From Schaalia hyovaginalis (GTDB taxonomy: Bacteria; Actinomycetota; Actinomycetes; Actinomycetales; Actinomycetaceae), in contig NZ_JACHMK010000001.1 of assembly GCF_014208035.1 (NCBI RefSeq), forward strand, positions 1,240,001-1,304,000: a stretch of 64,000 nucleotides of DNA. Reading direction: 5' to 3'. Of the stretch, positions 18,973 through 27,777 are shown in pieces. The position numbers and the translations under genes were made by a program. Each line of letters starts with the position of its first letter. Position 1 is the first letter of the stretch. Under the pieces are notes generated by a model. The model made no database searches, had not been told where the DNA came from, and saw nothing but the letters and a program-made list of their open reading frames with translations.

Positions 18973-18990
18973 CGCCGAAGCGCTTCGGCG
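18973..18990. repeat. Palindrome just after glpC
   Basis: The sequence CGCCGAAGCGCTTCGGCG is a perfect 18-bp palindrome, 10 bp past the glpC stop. It may act with the next hairpin in termination or protect the 3' end. Confidence 0.45.
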
Positions 18991-19006
18991 CCGGAGGCGC
19001 ATGAGA

Positions 19007-19050
19007 GCAGGGGCGCCGCCTCCCGTCGATTCGGGAAGCGGCGCCCCTGC
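19007..19050 (+). terminator. Terminator hairpin of glpABC
   Basis: A 13-bp stem (GCAGGGGCGCCGC with GCGGCGCCCCTGC) is extended by a 5-bp inner stem after one mismatch. There is no clear T-run, as is common in high-GC actinobacteria. Confidence 0.65.
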
Positions 19051-19175
19051 TCGTCGCGTATCGGGCGGAGACGAGGCGGGGCCGGGCCTCGATTCGGTCT
19101 CGATAAGGCGAAGAGCTTCCGCGCCCTGAGCAGAAACGGAAGAATTGGGGCCACCGCTGAGCTCGAGGAGGAGCA

Positions 19176-20117
19176 ATGACACCCCGGAAGTTCTCACGTG
19201 CCGCCGTTCTCGCTCTGCTGCTTGCCGTCGGAGCATCGGGATGCGCCGCCTCGGACGGTTTCCCGCCCGCGGAAACCGGATACGCGCGGCAGGGGATCGA
19301 GGCATCCCCGGATTCGGCCAAGTCGCAGGACGCATCACCGCTGGCCGCGACTGATGAGGCCTCGCCCGCTAAGGCCTCGCCCGCAGTCGCCCCGGTCGTC
19401 ATCGTCACCGGACAGCTCGACATCGATGTCAAGGATCCCCGCTCGGCGCTCGAAGCTGCCTCCGGCATCGTGACCGGCGCCGGAGGCAGCGTCGCGACCA
19501 CCGAGTTCTCCGCCTATGCGGATGCGCCCACGGCGTATGCGACCCTGAAGATCCCCGCCGACGCCTTCGACCGCGTCCTCGACGAGATCAAGAAACTCGG
19601 CGATGTCACGACGGAATCGACCTCGTCCACCGATGTCGGTGCGGAAGTCGCCGACCTCGATGCCAGGGCGAGCGCCCTCGAGACCTCGATCGCACGGCTG
19701 AGCGAACTGATGAAAACGGCCCAGCACACTGCGGATCTCCTGGAGGCAGAACGTGAGCTCACCAGCCGTCAGGCCGAGCTCGACGGCCTCAACGCCCAGC
19801 GCGCCTGGTACGCGGATCGAGTCGCCTTCTCCACGCTCGACCTCCGCTTCCGTTCCACCTCCGCGCTCCCCTCGGTGACGGAATCCATCTGGGAGCGCTC
19901 GTGGAACACCTTCCTCGACGGGATCGACGTCATCGCCTTCATCCTCATCATGATCCTGCCCTGGCTGCTCCTTCTCGTCCCCCTCGGCGTCCTCATTTGG
20001 TTCCTCACGCGGAGGATACGCAAGAGGCGGGCCGAGAAGCGGGCTGCGGCGCACGCGCATACCCTGGAGGTGCACGAAGCGCCCGAGAGCGCAGACCCGA
20101 CAGGAGATCAACCATGA
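19176..20117 (+). CDS. DUF4349 lipoprotein
   Basis: Lipoprotein of 313 residues with a signal sequence and lipobox ASGC (Cys23), so it should be tethered outside the membrane. The central region matches DUF4349: a beta-rich stretch ITGQLDIDV-type, then a coiled coil rich in LDARASALETSIARL and LEAERELTSRQAELDGL. A C-terminal membrane segment (about residues 245-275) precedes a basic cytoplasmic tail, so it may span the membrane after the coiled coil. The ATG has GAGGAGG close upstream. The stop overlaps the next gene by ATGA. The family's function is unknown; a role in envelope sensing is only a guess. Confidence 0.85.
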   Translation: MTPRKFSRAAVLALLLAVGASGCAASDGFPPAETGYARQGIEASPDSAKSQDASPLAATDEASPAKASPAVAPVVIVTGQLDIDVKDPRSALEAASGIVTGAGGSVATTEFSAYADAPTAYATLKIPADAFDRVLDEIKKLGDVTTESTSSTDVGAEVADLDARASALETSIARLSELMKTAQHTADLLEAERELTSRQAELDGLNAQRAWYADRVAFSTLDLRFRSTSALPSVTESIWERSWNTFLDGIDVIAFILIMILPWLLLLVPLGVLIWFLTRRIRKRRAEKRAAAHAHTLEVHEAPESADPTGDQP

Positions 20118-20863
20118 CTGAAGTCATTCGCCGCGCCGTCGTCACCGGGGCCTCCACAGGGATCGGGGAGGCGACGGTCCGTGCGCTCCGCGCGATCGGC
20201 TGGGACGTCATCGCCGTCGCCCGGCGCGAGGATCGCCTCAAGGCCCTCGCCGAGGAGACCGGATGCGGCTACGTCGCGGCCGACCTCAGCGACGGGCGCG
20301 CGGTGGAGGACATGGCCCGCGAGGTGCTCGAAGAAGGCCCGGTCGATGCGCTCGTGAACAACGCGGGCGGCGCCCTCGGGGTCGACAGGGTCGCCGATGC
20401 CGACCCGGCCCGCTGGATCGCCATGTACGAGCGCAATGCGATGACGGCGCTCCTGACCTCGCGCGCCTTCCTGCCGGGCATGCGTGAGCGCGGCGGGGAC
20501 ATCGTCTTCCTCACCTCGACCGCCGCTCATGACACCTACCCGGGCGGCGGGGGCTACGTCGCAGCGAAGCACGCCGAGCGGATCATCGCGAACACCTTGC
20601 GCCTCGAGCTCGTCGGAGAGCCGGTGCGCATCATCGAGATCGCCCCCGGGATGGTGAAGACCCCGGAGTTCTCACTCAACCGCCTCGGCTCCGAGGAGGC
20701 CGCCGCAAAGGTGTACGAGGGCGTGGCGGACCCCCTTGTCGCGCAGGACATCGCGGACGCCATCGTCTGGACGCTGACGAGGCCCGCGCACGTCAACATC
20801 GACTCGATGATCGTCCGGCCGCTCGCCCAGGCCTCGAACACCCTGGTCGCTCGGAAGGCCTGA
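20114..20863 (+). CDS. Short-chain dehydrogenase/reductase
   Basis: Classical SDR of 249 residues. The NAD(P) motif is TGASTGIGE, the NNAG motif is present, Ser is in LTSTAAHD and the active-site Y-x-x-x-K is YVAAK. An Arg in the VARREDRL stretch after strand 2 suggests NADP preference, resembling the YdfG/serine dehydrogenase group. The substrate is not known. It is translationally coupled to the DUF4349 lipoprotein gene through an ATGA overlap. Confidence 0.9.
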   Translation: MTEVIRRAVVTGASTGIGEATVRALRAIGWDVIAVARREDRLKALAEETGCGYVAADLSDGRAVEDMAREVLEEGPVDALVNNAGGALGVDRVADADPARWIAMYERNAMTALLTSRAFLPGMRERGGDIVFLTSTAAHDTYPGGGGYVAAKHAERIIANTLRLELVGEPVRIIEIAPGMVKTPEFSLNRLGSEEAAAKVYEGVADPLVAQDIADAIVWTLTRPAHVNIDSMIVRPLAQASNTLVARKA

Positions 20864-20883
20864 ACCGCGCCGACCGGGAGGGC

Positions 20884-21324
20884 CTAGTCCACGTTCGGGC
20901 GGCGCCGCTGCGCCTTGAGTTCGGCGCGCATCCGCTTGGCCGCGAGTCGGCGCAGTCTCGACGCGCGCGTCGGCCTCGTCGCGCGTCTGGGGGTCTCGGG
21001 GGCGAGGGCCGTGCGGAGCAGGGCGGCGAGGCGTTCGCGCGCCGCCTTCCGGTTCGCGAACTGCGAGCGGTGCTCGGAGGCGCTGACGACGAGGAGCGTG
21101 CCGCTCAGCCGCCCGGCGAGGTTGTTCAGCGCGCGCTCGCGCAGGCGATCATCGAGGGCGGAGCTCGCCGCCACGTCGAAAGCGAGTTGCACGCGCGAAT
21201 CCGAGGTGTTGACCCCCTGGCCGCCGGGCCCCGAGGAGTGCGAGAAGCGTTCGACGAGTTCGGTCGCGGGCACGACGAGACCCTTCGGGATGCCCGGCCC
21301 CGGCTCGATCCTCAACTCGTCCAT
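20884..21324 (-). CDS. arfB: ArfB-like peptidyl-tRNA hydrolase (RF-1 domain, GGQ)
   Basis: A 146-residue class I release-factor-domain protein without the codon-recognition domains. The catalytic motif is SSGPGGQGVNTSDSRVQL and a basic C-terminal tail (KRMRAELKAQRRRP) follows, as in ArfB/YaeJ, which frees stalled ribosomes by hydrolysing peptidyl-tRNA. The ATG at 21324 begins the domain. It has no Shine-Dalgarno, and CACACT (21331-21336) 6 nt upstream could be a leaderless -10. Its stop faces the SDR gene. Confidence 0.9.
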   Translation of the reverse strand: MDELRIEPGPGIPKGLVVPATELVERFSHSSGPGGQGVNTSDSRVQLAFDVAASSALDDRLRERALNNLAGRLSGTLLVVSASEHRSQFANRKAARERLAALLRTALAPETPRRATRPTRASRLRRLAAKRMRAELKAQRRRPNVD

Positions 21325-21402
21325 AGGAGCAGTGTGCGCCGGATCGGGTGCGGACCTCAATCGGCAGGACCGCATCCCGAACCGGCGCCCCGGCCTCGGC
21401 GA

Positions 21403-22701
21403 TCAGAGACGATCGGCGACCTGTTCCATGTCCTTGTCGCCCCGCCCCGACAGATTGACCAGGAGGAGGGGCTGGTCGTCGGCGGGCACTCCCCTCGCCG
21501 CGTTCTCCCGCGCGATCTTCAGGGCGTGCGCGAGGGCGTGCGAGGACTCCATCGCGGGGATGATCCCCTCGCTGCGCGACAGGAGCGCGAAGGCCTCGAG
21601 CGCCTCCTCATCCGTGATGCCGACATAGGAGACGCGGCCCGATTCGGCGAGCATCGCGTGCTCGGGGCCGACCGAGGGGTAGTCGAGACCCGCGGAGATC
21701 GAGTGCGAGGGGAGGACTTCGCCCTCGTCGGAGAGCATGACGAAGGAGCGCATCCCGTGGAGGGAGCCGATGCGGCCCGCGCAGATCGGCGCGCCGTGCT
21801 CATCCGTGTCCAGCCCCCTGCCCGCCGGTTCGACGCCGATGAGCCCGGCCTCGGGATCATCGAGATAGTGGGCGAAGGCGCCGATCGCGTTCGAGCCTCC
21901 GCCGACGGCCGCGATGACTGCGTCGGGCAGGCGGCCGTAGCGCTCGAGCATCTGCGCGCGCGACTCGAGGGAGATCACCGACTGGAATTCACGGACGATC
22001 GTGGGGAAGGGGTGGGGCCCGGTCGCCGAGCCGAGGAGGTAGAAGGTGTCCTCAAGACGCGTGCACCATTCCTCGAGCGCTTCGTCGATCGCGTCCTTGA
22101 GGCCGGCCGAGCCGCGCGTCACGGGGACGACGCTCGCGCCCATGAGCTCCATGCGCTCGACGTTGGGCTTCTGCCGGGCGACGTCGTGGGCGCCCATGTA
22201 GATCGTGCACTCCATGCCCATGAGGGCGGCGACCATCGCGGTCGCAGTGCCGTGCTGTCCGGCCCCGGTCTCGGCGATGAGGCGCTTCTTGCCCATGCGC
22301 TTGGCGAGGAGCGCCTGCCCGAGGACGTTATTGCCCTTGTGCGCACCGCCGTGGGCGAGGTCCTCGCGCTTGAGGATGATGCGCGCCCCGCCCTCGACGG
22401 GGAGGTTGCGGCATTCGTAGATCGGGGTTTCGCGACCGAGATAGGTCCGGCGCAAGAAATCGAGCTCCTCGTGGAACGCGGGGTCGTTCATCGCCTCCGC
22501 GTAGGCGGCCTCGAGCTCGTCGAGGGCGGGGAAGAGCATTTCGGGCACTTCCTGGCCGCCGAAGCGCCCGAAGTAGGCGGGGAGGATCGTGTCGCGGACG
22601 GGCGCCTCGGGCAGGCCGTCGATCTGGCCGGTGGGAAGGCGGTTCGCGGTCGGGGCGGCCCCTGCGGGCTCGGTGCGGGGGGAGAGGGGTTCGGCGGTCA
22701 T
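21403..22701 (-). CDS. trpB: Tryptophan synthase beta chain
   Basis: PLP enzyme of 432 residues that condenses indole with serine to make tryptophan. The PLP lysine is in GGAHKGNN, the substrate loop in [10 protein letters not shown] and the phosphate-binding glycine loop in VGGGSNAIG, all typical of TrpB1. No trpA or other trp gene is adjacent, so indole may come from TrpA encoded elsewhere or be scavenged. AGGAGG lies 7 nt before the ATG. A leader peptide gene with three Trp codons lies about 100 bp upstream on the same strand, indicating attenuation. Confidence 0.95.
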   Translation of the reverse strand: MTAEPLSPRTEPAGAAPTANRLPTGQIDGLPEAPVRDTILPAYFGRFGGQEVPEMLFPALDELEAAYAEAMNDPAFHEELDFLRRTYLGRETPIYECRNLPVEGGARIILKREDLAHGGAHKGNNVLGQALLAKRMGKKRLIAETGAGQHGTATAMVAALMGMECTIYMGAHDVARQKPNVERMELMGASVVPVTRGSAGLKDAIDEALEEWCTRLEDTFYLLGSATGPHPFPTIVREFQSVISLESRAQMLERYGRLPDAVIAAVGGGSNAIGAFAHYLDDPEAGLIGVEPAGRGLDTDEHGAPICAGRIGSLHGMRSFVMLSDEGEVLPSHSISAGLDYPSVGPEHAMLAESGRVSYVGITDEEALEAFALLSRSEGIIPAMESSHALAHALKIARENAARGVPADDQPLLLVNLSGRGDKDMEQVADRL

Positions 22702-22725
22702 CGGGTTCCTCCTGGTCGGGGTCGA

Positions 22726-22754
22726 GGCGGGCCCGGATGCGCGAACAGCCCGCC
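22726..22754 (-). promoter_or_regulatory. Candidate attenuator hairpin between trpL and trpB
   Basis: The 7-bp stem GGCGGGC/GCCCGCC (22748-22754 with 22726-22732, 15-nt loop) lies between the leader peptide stop and the trpB ribosome-binding site. No T-run follows, so the mechanism could be transcriptional or translational. Confidence 0.45.
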
Positions 22755-22799
22755 ATCATCGGCGAGCTGAATTTCGGGTACGACGTCGAAGGGGCTCGC

Positions 22800-22844
22800 C
22801 TAGAAGGAGAGCCACCACCACGAGCGGGCGTTGAACGACGTCAT
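22800..22844 (-). CDS. trpL: trp leader peptide with three consecutive Trp codons
   Basis: A 14-codon ORF reads MTSFNARSWWWLSF and stops with TAG, 98 bp upstream of trpB on the same strand. The TGG TGG TGG run (22812-22820) is a typical attenuation sensor: ribosomes stall there when charged tRNA-Trp is scarce. No Shine-Dalgarno precedes it. TATTCT (22852-22857) ends 7 nt before the ATG, so the leader is probably translated from a leaderless transcript. Confidence 0.85.
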   Translation of the reverse strand: MTSFNARSWWWLSF

Positions 22845-22851
22845 GGCAGCG

Positions 22852-22857
22852 AGAATA
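22852..22857 (-). promoter_or_regulatory. -10-like box of the trpLB transcript
   Basis: TATTCT on the minus strand lies 7 nt before the leader peptide ATG. Confidence 0.45.
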
Positions 22858-22979
22858 GAACGTCTGAAGCGATTCGCGCTACGGGCATCCGAATGATGGG
22901 CGCGAGCATGACGCGGAGGCGGCCCGCCGAGGGATTCAGGGGCGGGGGATCCAAGGGGAAACGGAGGGATAATCGAAAT

Positions 22980-23870
22980 ATGGCTGTTCCAGCACCTCGC
23001 AATCAGCATCGCCCGGATTCCTCAGACCTCATGATCGAGCGGATCGGACGTCGTCCCATCCTTCAGGTGATCCTCGGCCTCGTCGTCTTCATCGTCGCGG
23101 AGGGCCTCGGCGCCCTCCTCGCTCAGGTGATCGGCGGCGATACCGGAACGGGAGTCGGAGGGGTGATCGGCGCCCTCCTCGCCCTCGGCGGCTATCTGCT
23201 CCTCATGCGCTTCATCGCCGAGCGAAGTCCGTTGGAATTCGCCCGCCGAGGGGCCCTTTGCGAACTCGGCGCAGGAGTCCTCATCGGAACGGCCCTCATG
23301 TGCGCGGTCGTCGGCGCCGCCGCGCTCGCGGGCGCATACCGGGTGGTCGGCTTCAACGCCCAGGCCGCCCTTTTCAGTTTCGCCGGGCTGTCGATCATGG
23401 CCGGCGTCGCCGAGGAGATCCTCTTCCGCGGCTTGCTGCTCCGCATCCTCGAGCATCGGATCGGAACATGGTGGGCCCTCGGCCTGACTTCAGTGCTGTT
23501 CGGAGGCGTCCACCTCATCAACCCCGAGGCGACGCTCATGGGCGCCGTCGCGATCGCACTCGAAGCGGGCCTGCTCCTCGGAGCGTGTTTCATCCTGACG
23601 AGGCGTCTGTGGCTCGTCATCGGCGTCCATGCGGCTTGGAACTTCGTTCAGGGCGGGATCTTCTCCTCCGACGTCTCCGGGACGGGCTCGGGCGACACCG
23701 GCCTCCTCTCCGCCTCCATCGAAGGGCCGGCCGCGCTCACGGGCGGGGACATGGGCTTCGAAGGATCCCTCAGTGCGGTCGTCGTCTGCCTGGCGTGCGC
23801 GATCATCCTCCTCCTGCTCGCCAGACGGCGCGGGCTCATCCTCCCCGGAATGAAGAGCCGGAGCTCCTGA
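22980..23870 (+). CDS. CPBP family intramembrane metalloprotease (CAAX-protease-like)
   Basis: Polytopic membrane protein of about 297 residues. The family motifs are present in order: EEILFRG (Glu-Glu and Arg), FGGVHLIN and HAAWNF with metal-binding histidines. Bacterial members process peptides or membrane proteins, some in bacteriocin immunity; the target here is unknown. The ATG at 22980 has no close Shine-Dalgarno. GATAAT (22968-22973) ends 6 nt before it, so a leaderless transcript is likely. Earlier in-frame ATGs would overlap the trp leader region. Confidence 0.88.
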   Translation: MAVPAPRNQHRPDSSDLMIERIGRRPILQVILGLVVFIVAEGLGALLAQVIGGDTGTGVGGVIGALLALGGYLLLMRFIAERSPLEFARRGALCELGAGVLIGTALMCAVVGAAALAGAYRVVGFNAQAALFSFAGLSIMAGVAEEILFRGLLLRILEHRIGTWWALGLTSVLFGGVHLINPEATLMGAVAIALEAGLLLGACFILTRRLWLVIGVHAAWNFVQGGIFSSDVSGTGSGDTGLLSASIEGPAALTGGDMGFEGSLSAVVVCLACAIILLLLARRRGLILPGMKSRSS

Positions 23871-23898
23871 CGCGCCGCGGGATCAGCGGTCGGGACAG

Positions 23899-23932
23899 CG
23901 CGGGACGGAGAGCAGGTGCTCTCCGTCCCGCG
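23899..23932. terminator. Bidirectional terminator hairpin
   Basis: A perfect 16-bp stem with a 2-nt apex sits between the convergent CPBP gene and the LAKTG surface protein gene. Confidence 0.75.
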
Positions 23933-23968
23933 GCGCGCCAGGCGAGTGGAGCCTGGAAAGGATCGGAC

Positions 23969-25483
23969 TCAGTCGCGCCTCCTGCGCGAGGTGAAGGTGA
24001 AGACGCCGCCTGCGAGGGACGCGAGGACGATCGCCGGAATGATCGAGGCGCTCATCCCGGTTTTCGCCAGCACCCGCTGAGGTTCAGGCGCCGAGGGGGT
24101 CGGCTCTTCAGGCTTCGGGGGTGTGGGGTCTTCGGGTTCCGAGGGCGTGGGCTCCTCCGGCTTCACGGGGAAGGTATTCGTCGCGACGATCGAGACCACC
24201 GAGTCGACGCCCTTGTTCATCCGGATCCGAACACCCCGGTCGATCGGCTCGGATACGGCGCCCTCGACCGTGAACGCGACCGACGCGCCCTCGGCGAGAT
24301 CCTTCTCGCGAATATCGCACACGGCCGCCGAGTGGGTCGTCACCGCCCGCGTTCTCGAACCCGCGGTGACCGCATCGAGATCCACGAAGTCCCCGCCGCG
24401 GCACGTGTACTCGAAGGCGTACTCCGTTGAGGCGGCCGGAGCATCCCCCTCGGTCTTCTTGAGGATCGAGAAGGTCGCCTGGTGCCCCGATCCCTCGCCG
24501 CCCGCAGTGGGAATCCGAATGATCCCCTCGACCTCGCGCGACTCGCCCTTCGGGCCGCCCGTGATCGTCGCGCGATTGACGATCGAGGACAGTTCCTTGA
24601 CAGCCGGAGTCGTCGTACCGTCGAAGGAGAGCATGAGCGACTCGCCGCCGGCCACATACCGGCCGTCGGACAGCGGATGGAAGGTCACGGTGAAGCCGCC
24701 GCGACCATCCTCGGCGCATGTCCAACGCTCGCGCGCGATCTCTTGATCGTTGAGCACACCGGGCTGCGGGGTCCGGTTGTAGACCCGCATGTTCGCGCAG
24801 GACAGGACGAAGCCGATCCCGCCCTCGTCCGTGATGGAAAGCGGAGCGTAGATGTCGGAGCTCGCGGTTTCGACGAAGATCGACCAGCGGACGCCGTTCG
24901 GCTCATCGAGGATGCCGGTCTTCCCGTCCGCCTGCTCCGCGCCCCCGGCTCCCTCGGCGAGGTACTCGCCCCTGAGGGTCCCGCTGCCCCTGCATCCGGT
25001 GAAGGACAAGTCGTAATTCCCGCCCGAAGGGCTCACGACAGCGCGATCCCACTTCACCGAGAAGTAGGCGCTGCCTGAAATGTGCCCGTGATTCGCCGCG
25101 TAATCCGACAGCTTGAAAGTCGCGGTCTTCCCGGCCCACGTGCCCGTCGCGACGAGCTCCCCCCGGTCGTTCTTGAGATCGATCGGAGTGGACAGGGCCG
25201 AGACGAGTTCGTCGGGGAGCCTCACCGTGAAGGAATCGCCGGGAGTCGCATTGAGATCGACCTGCCACTGGAAGCCCACCGTGGCCAGGCCGTCAGCACC
25301 GGAGCGGAACACCCCGCCCGACAGGTCGCCGTCACGGAAGGAGAACCCCGAAGTCTGCGCGACGCAGGTCGACGCCGCCAGCGCGCGATCGACGGAGAGG
25401 AACGGAAAAGCGATGAGGGTCAGGGCGAACGCCGTGGCGAGCGCGCAAGCGGCGGTCACGAACCGCCGTGTGCAGTGGAGCAT
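23969..25483 (-). CDS. Cell-wall-anchored surface protein, LAKTG sorting signal
   Basis: Secreted protein of 504 residues. A signal peptide ends near ALAAST. The N-terminal half looks like a beta-sandwich adhesin region (about residues 40-320). A DUF5979-like domain (about 340-430) follows, containing the TFSILKKTEG start and the conserved cysteine pair C-x-x-GG and VCDI. A Pro-Glu-rich spacer (KPEEPTPSEPEDP) leads to the sorting signal LAKTG, a hydrophobic segment and the tail RRRRD. The LAxTG form is preferred by class E sortases, so anchoring is probably by the housekeeping enzyme rather than the pilus sortase. No strong ribosome-binding site is seen before the ATG. Confidence 0.85.
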   Translation of the reverse strand: MLHCTRRFVTAACALATAFALTLIAFPFLSVDRALAASTCVAQTSGFSFRDGDLSGGVFRSGADGLATVGFQWQVDLNATPGDSFTVRLPDELVSALSTPIDLKNDRGELVATGTWAGKTATFKLSDYAANHGHISGSAYFSVKWDRAVVSPSGGNYDLSFTGCRGSGTLRGEYLAEGAGGAEQADGKTGILDEPNGVRWSIFVETASSDIYAPLSITDEGGIGFVLSCANMRVYNRTPQPGVLNDQEIARERWTCAEDGRGGFTVTFHPLSDGRYVAGGESLMLSFDGTTTPAVKELSSIVNRATITGGPKGESREVEGIIRIPTAGGEGSGHQATFSILKKTEGDAPAASTEYAFEYTCRGGDFVDLDAVTAGSRTRAVTTHSAAVCDIREKDLAEGASVAFTVEGAVSEPIDRGVRIRMNKGVDSVVSIVATNTFPVKPEEPTPSEPEDPTPPKPEEPTPSAPEPQRVLAKTGMSASIIPAIVLASLAGGVFTFTSRRRRD

Positions 25484-25641
25484 GGTGTTCCAATCGGAAG
25501 ACGGAAAAAGAACTCCACCATTCTTCGAGGCGCTTCCCCCCGAAGTCGCATTCAGCGGCGATCATGAAAGCGCCACGGCGCAAAAGTGACACCCGTTTCG
25601 TGAGAAGTCTGACAGGCGAAGGACTAAAGGAGTCGCGAGCG

Positions 25642-26521
25642 TCACACTCCGGGGGCCTGGGGAGACGGGCTCTGGGGCGAATCGAAAGCGGCGAACCACT
25701 GAGAGCGCGCGACCTGAATCCCGAGTTGGAAACGCCCGGACGCGCCGAAGGTGTCGCAGAGCCGCTGGACGCGAAGGGCCACCGTCCTGGTCGATGCCCT
25801 GAGCTGACGGGCCGTCGCCTCATCCGTTAGTCCGGCGGCGAGGAGGGCGAGGAGCTCGACGGCGTCCCCGGTCGGTTCTTCGGGCACGGGGGGTCGATCC
25901 CACGATTGGGACCGGAATCGCCTGATCCCAGGAGCGCTCGAACAGTCTCAGCGACAGCGCGATCATCGCCGGATCCCGCATCACGCACATCCTCATCCGA
26001 TGATCGGGGTCCTCGATCATGACGAGGACGAGCTCCTCGTCGCTGATGATCATCCGGAAGGGCAGATGCGAGGTCACGCGGGCGTGTTCCCCCATCGCCA
26101 TCGATTCGCGCATGACGGTGAGCAGTTGAGGGTGGCGCAGGACCGTCGGATCCTAAACGACGTTGTAGACGACGCCCCGCGACAGGGACTCCGACTGGCC
26201 GACCGCCTGAACATGGGTCTCCGGGTCATGAAGGTGGGGGCTGCGCTCGAATGCCCGGACCTGCGTGCGCGCCTGGGAGATGGCCTCGGAGTAGAGGTTC
26301 CGCATTGCCTCGATATCGGTCGTCACCTCGACGAAGGCGACCGATACCTCCTTCTGCGACATCAGGGCGCGGGCCGATTCCTCGGTGCTCCTCGCGGCCT
26401 TGGCGAGCATCCGCGAATGGTCGAGGAGGACGCGTCCGAGCGATGCTGCGACATCCGGGCTGAGCGCTCCCGAAGAAGGGGTCATGGATTCCATCGTGAG
26501 CGGCATGGTAGCCGCAGACAC
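25642..26521 (-). pseudogene. Decayed LuxR-type regulator, paralogue of the next gene
   Basis: The translated pieces align end to end with the intact 275-residue regulator to its right. The first piece (26521-26153) covers the N-terminal coiled part and ends at a TAG where the paralogue has a Tyr codon (VVYNVV stop DPTVL against HTVIYDPSVL). The same frame then continues through HLPFRMIISDEELVLVMIED. A second break occurs at six C on the coding strand (25888-25893), after which the HTH frame resumes as PEEPTGDAVELLALLAAGLTD with the LuxR-type helix STRTVALRVQRL. One nonsense change and one single-base insertion make an active product unlikely. It is a tandem duplicate. Confidence 0.85.
25888..25893 (-). 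repeat. C6 homopolymer at the frameshift of the decayed regulator
   Basis: Six C on the coding strand lie where the middle and HTH frames of the pseudogene meet. Five C would join them as GSTPVPEEP. Confidence 0.7.
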
Positions 26522-26572
26522 ATCCTTTTTGTGCGATTCGTCACTTCGGGTGGGGTTTCGGCGGGGGCGCCC

Positions 26573-27400
26573 TCAGCGCGATCGCGGAGAGTGCGGAGCG
26601 TCGAGCCACTGGGAACGCGCCGCCTGCAGGCCCAGTTGGAAGCGTCCCGTCGCGCCGAAGGTCTCGCACAGCCGCTGGATCCTGCGGGCAACCGTTCGCG
26701 TCGAGACCCCGAGCTGACGGGCGACGGCCTCATCGGTCAACCCCGCGGCCAGGAGGGTGAGCAGCTCGGTCGTCTCCTGCGTCGGTTCATCGGCGATCGG
26801 GGACGAACCGGTGTTGGGCATGGGGATCGATTGCTCCCACACGTGGTCGAAGAGCTGCGTCGAGATGTCGACGAGGGCGGGATCGCGCATGATGCTCATC
26901 TGCAGACCGCGCTCCTCGTTCTGCGTCATGATGAGGGCGACCCGATCATCGCTGATGAGCATCCGGAAGGGCAGGCGCGTCGTCACGCGAGCCTCCTCGC
27001 CCAGGGCGATCGCCCCGCGGAGCGCGTACAGGAGGGTCTCGTTCTTCAAGACCGAGGGGTCGTAGATCACGGTGTGCGAGACGCCCAATGACAGGGAAGC
27101 GGGCTGCTCGGCGGCGATCTCCTTCGTCTGGGACAGGTGCGGGCTGCGCTCGAAGACCCGGATCCGCCGTCGTGCCGCGACGACGGCGGCGGAGTGCGCG
27201 GCGCGCATCTCGGCCGGGTCGCGGGTGACGTCGATGTGCGTGCGGCTGCTCTCCCGCAGGGCCGCGAGCCGCTCGGCCTCTTCGGCCGCTGCGGCCATCC
27301 TCGCCACCGCTTCCGATTGCTCGTGCAGGAGCCTGCTCAAGGAGCGCAGTGCCTCCGGGGCGGGTGCTTCCTCAGGGCTGCTCGTCGCGTGTACCGTCAT
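26573..27400 (-). CDS. LuxR-type helix-turn-helix transcriptional regulator
   Basis: Regulator of 275 residues. An N-terminal helical region (about 10-80) with many Ala/Glu residues is followed by a mixed alpha/beta sensor-like region ending VWEQSIPMP. The C-terminal LuxR-type HTH reads LLTLLAAGLTDEAVARQLGVSTRTVARRIQRL. The architecture recalls actinobacterial orphan regulators with a TrmB- or PLD-like central part; no ligand is known. The ATG at 27400 has no Shine-Dalgarno but TAGCAT (27408-27413) 7 nt upstream. Its decayed copy and the LAKTG surface protein gene lie just downstream in the same direction, so it may act on that gene. Confidence 0.85.
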   Translation of the reverse strand: MTVHATSSPEEAPAPEALRSLSRLLHEQSEAVARMAAAAEEAERLAALRESSRTHIDVTRDPAEMRAAHSAAVVAARRRIRVFERSPHLSQTKEIAAEQPASLSLGVSHTVIYDPSVLKNETLLYALRGAIALGEEARVTTRLPFRMLISDDRVALIMTQNEERGLQMSIMRDPALVDISTQLFDHVWEQSIPMPNTGSSPIADEPTQETTELLTLLAAGLTDEAVARQLGVSTRTVARRIQRLCETFGATGRFQLGLQAARSQWLDAPHSPRSR

Positions 27401-27540
27401 GGAGCGAATGCTAGGCGCCCGGCGCGTTCCAGCGCTCGGATTTCGGGGAAAGTACGGCGGAATTCGGGGAAACCCCTGAGAACAGTGAGTCGCAGGCCAC
27501 CTCGATGGATGACGCTGAACCCCTCCCCGTGGACTACAGT

Positions 27541-27777
27541 GGTGCGCGATGCGGATCCGGCCTTGCGTCTGAGGGCGCCGGGGTATCACCGGGGAGTCTC
27601 CGGAAGAACGGGCGCTTCGATGCGGCGCGCCTCAGTAGAACCGGACGGGTGGGCCCGACACAGCCTTCAAAGAAGCGGCCCCGCCCTCGAGAATCGGGGG
27701 AGGGGCAAGCGGGGTGGTACCGCGGGTCCCGGCGTCGCCGGTCCTCGTCCCTGTGAGACGGAACGAACGAGGACACG
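27541..27777 (+). promoter_or_regulatory. T-box riboswitch upstream of ileS
   Basis: The canonical T-box core GGGTGGTACCGCGG lies at 27712-27725, with its TGG able to pair with the uncharged tRNA end. A hairpin CCGG-loop-CCGG around 27579-27592 holds ATC (27585-27587), a likely Ile specifier codon in a short Stem I of the actinobacterial type. GTCCTCGT (27741-27748) pairs perfectly with ACGAGGAC (27767-27774), which contains the ileS ribosome-binding site, so control is probably translational. A -10-like TACAGT at 27535-27540 places the RNA start near 27547. Confidence 0.88.
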
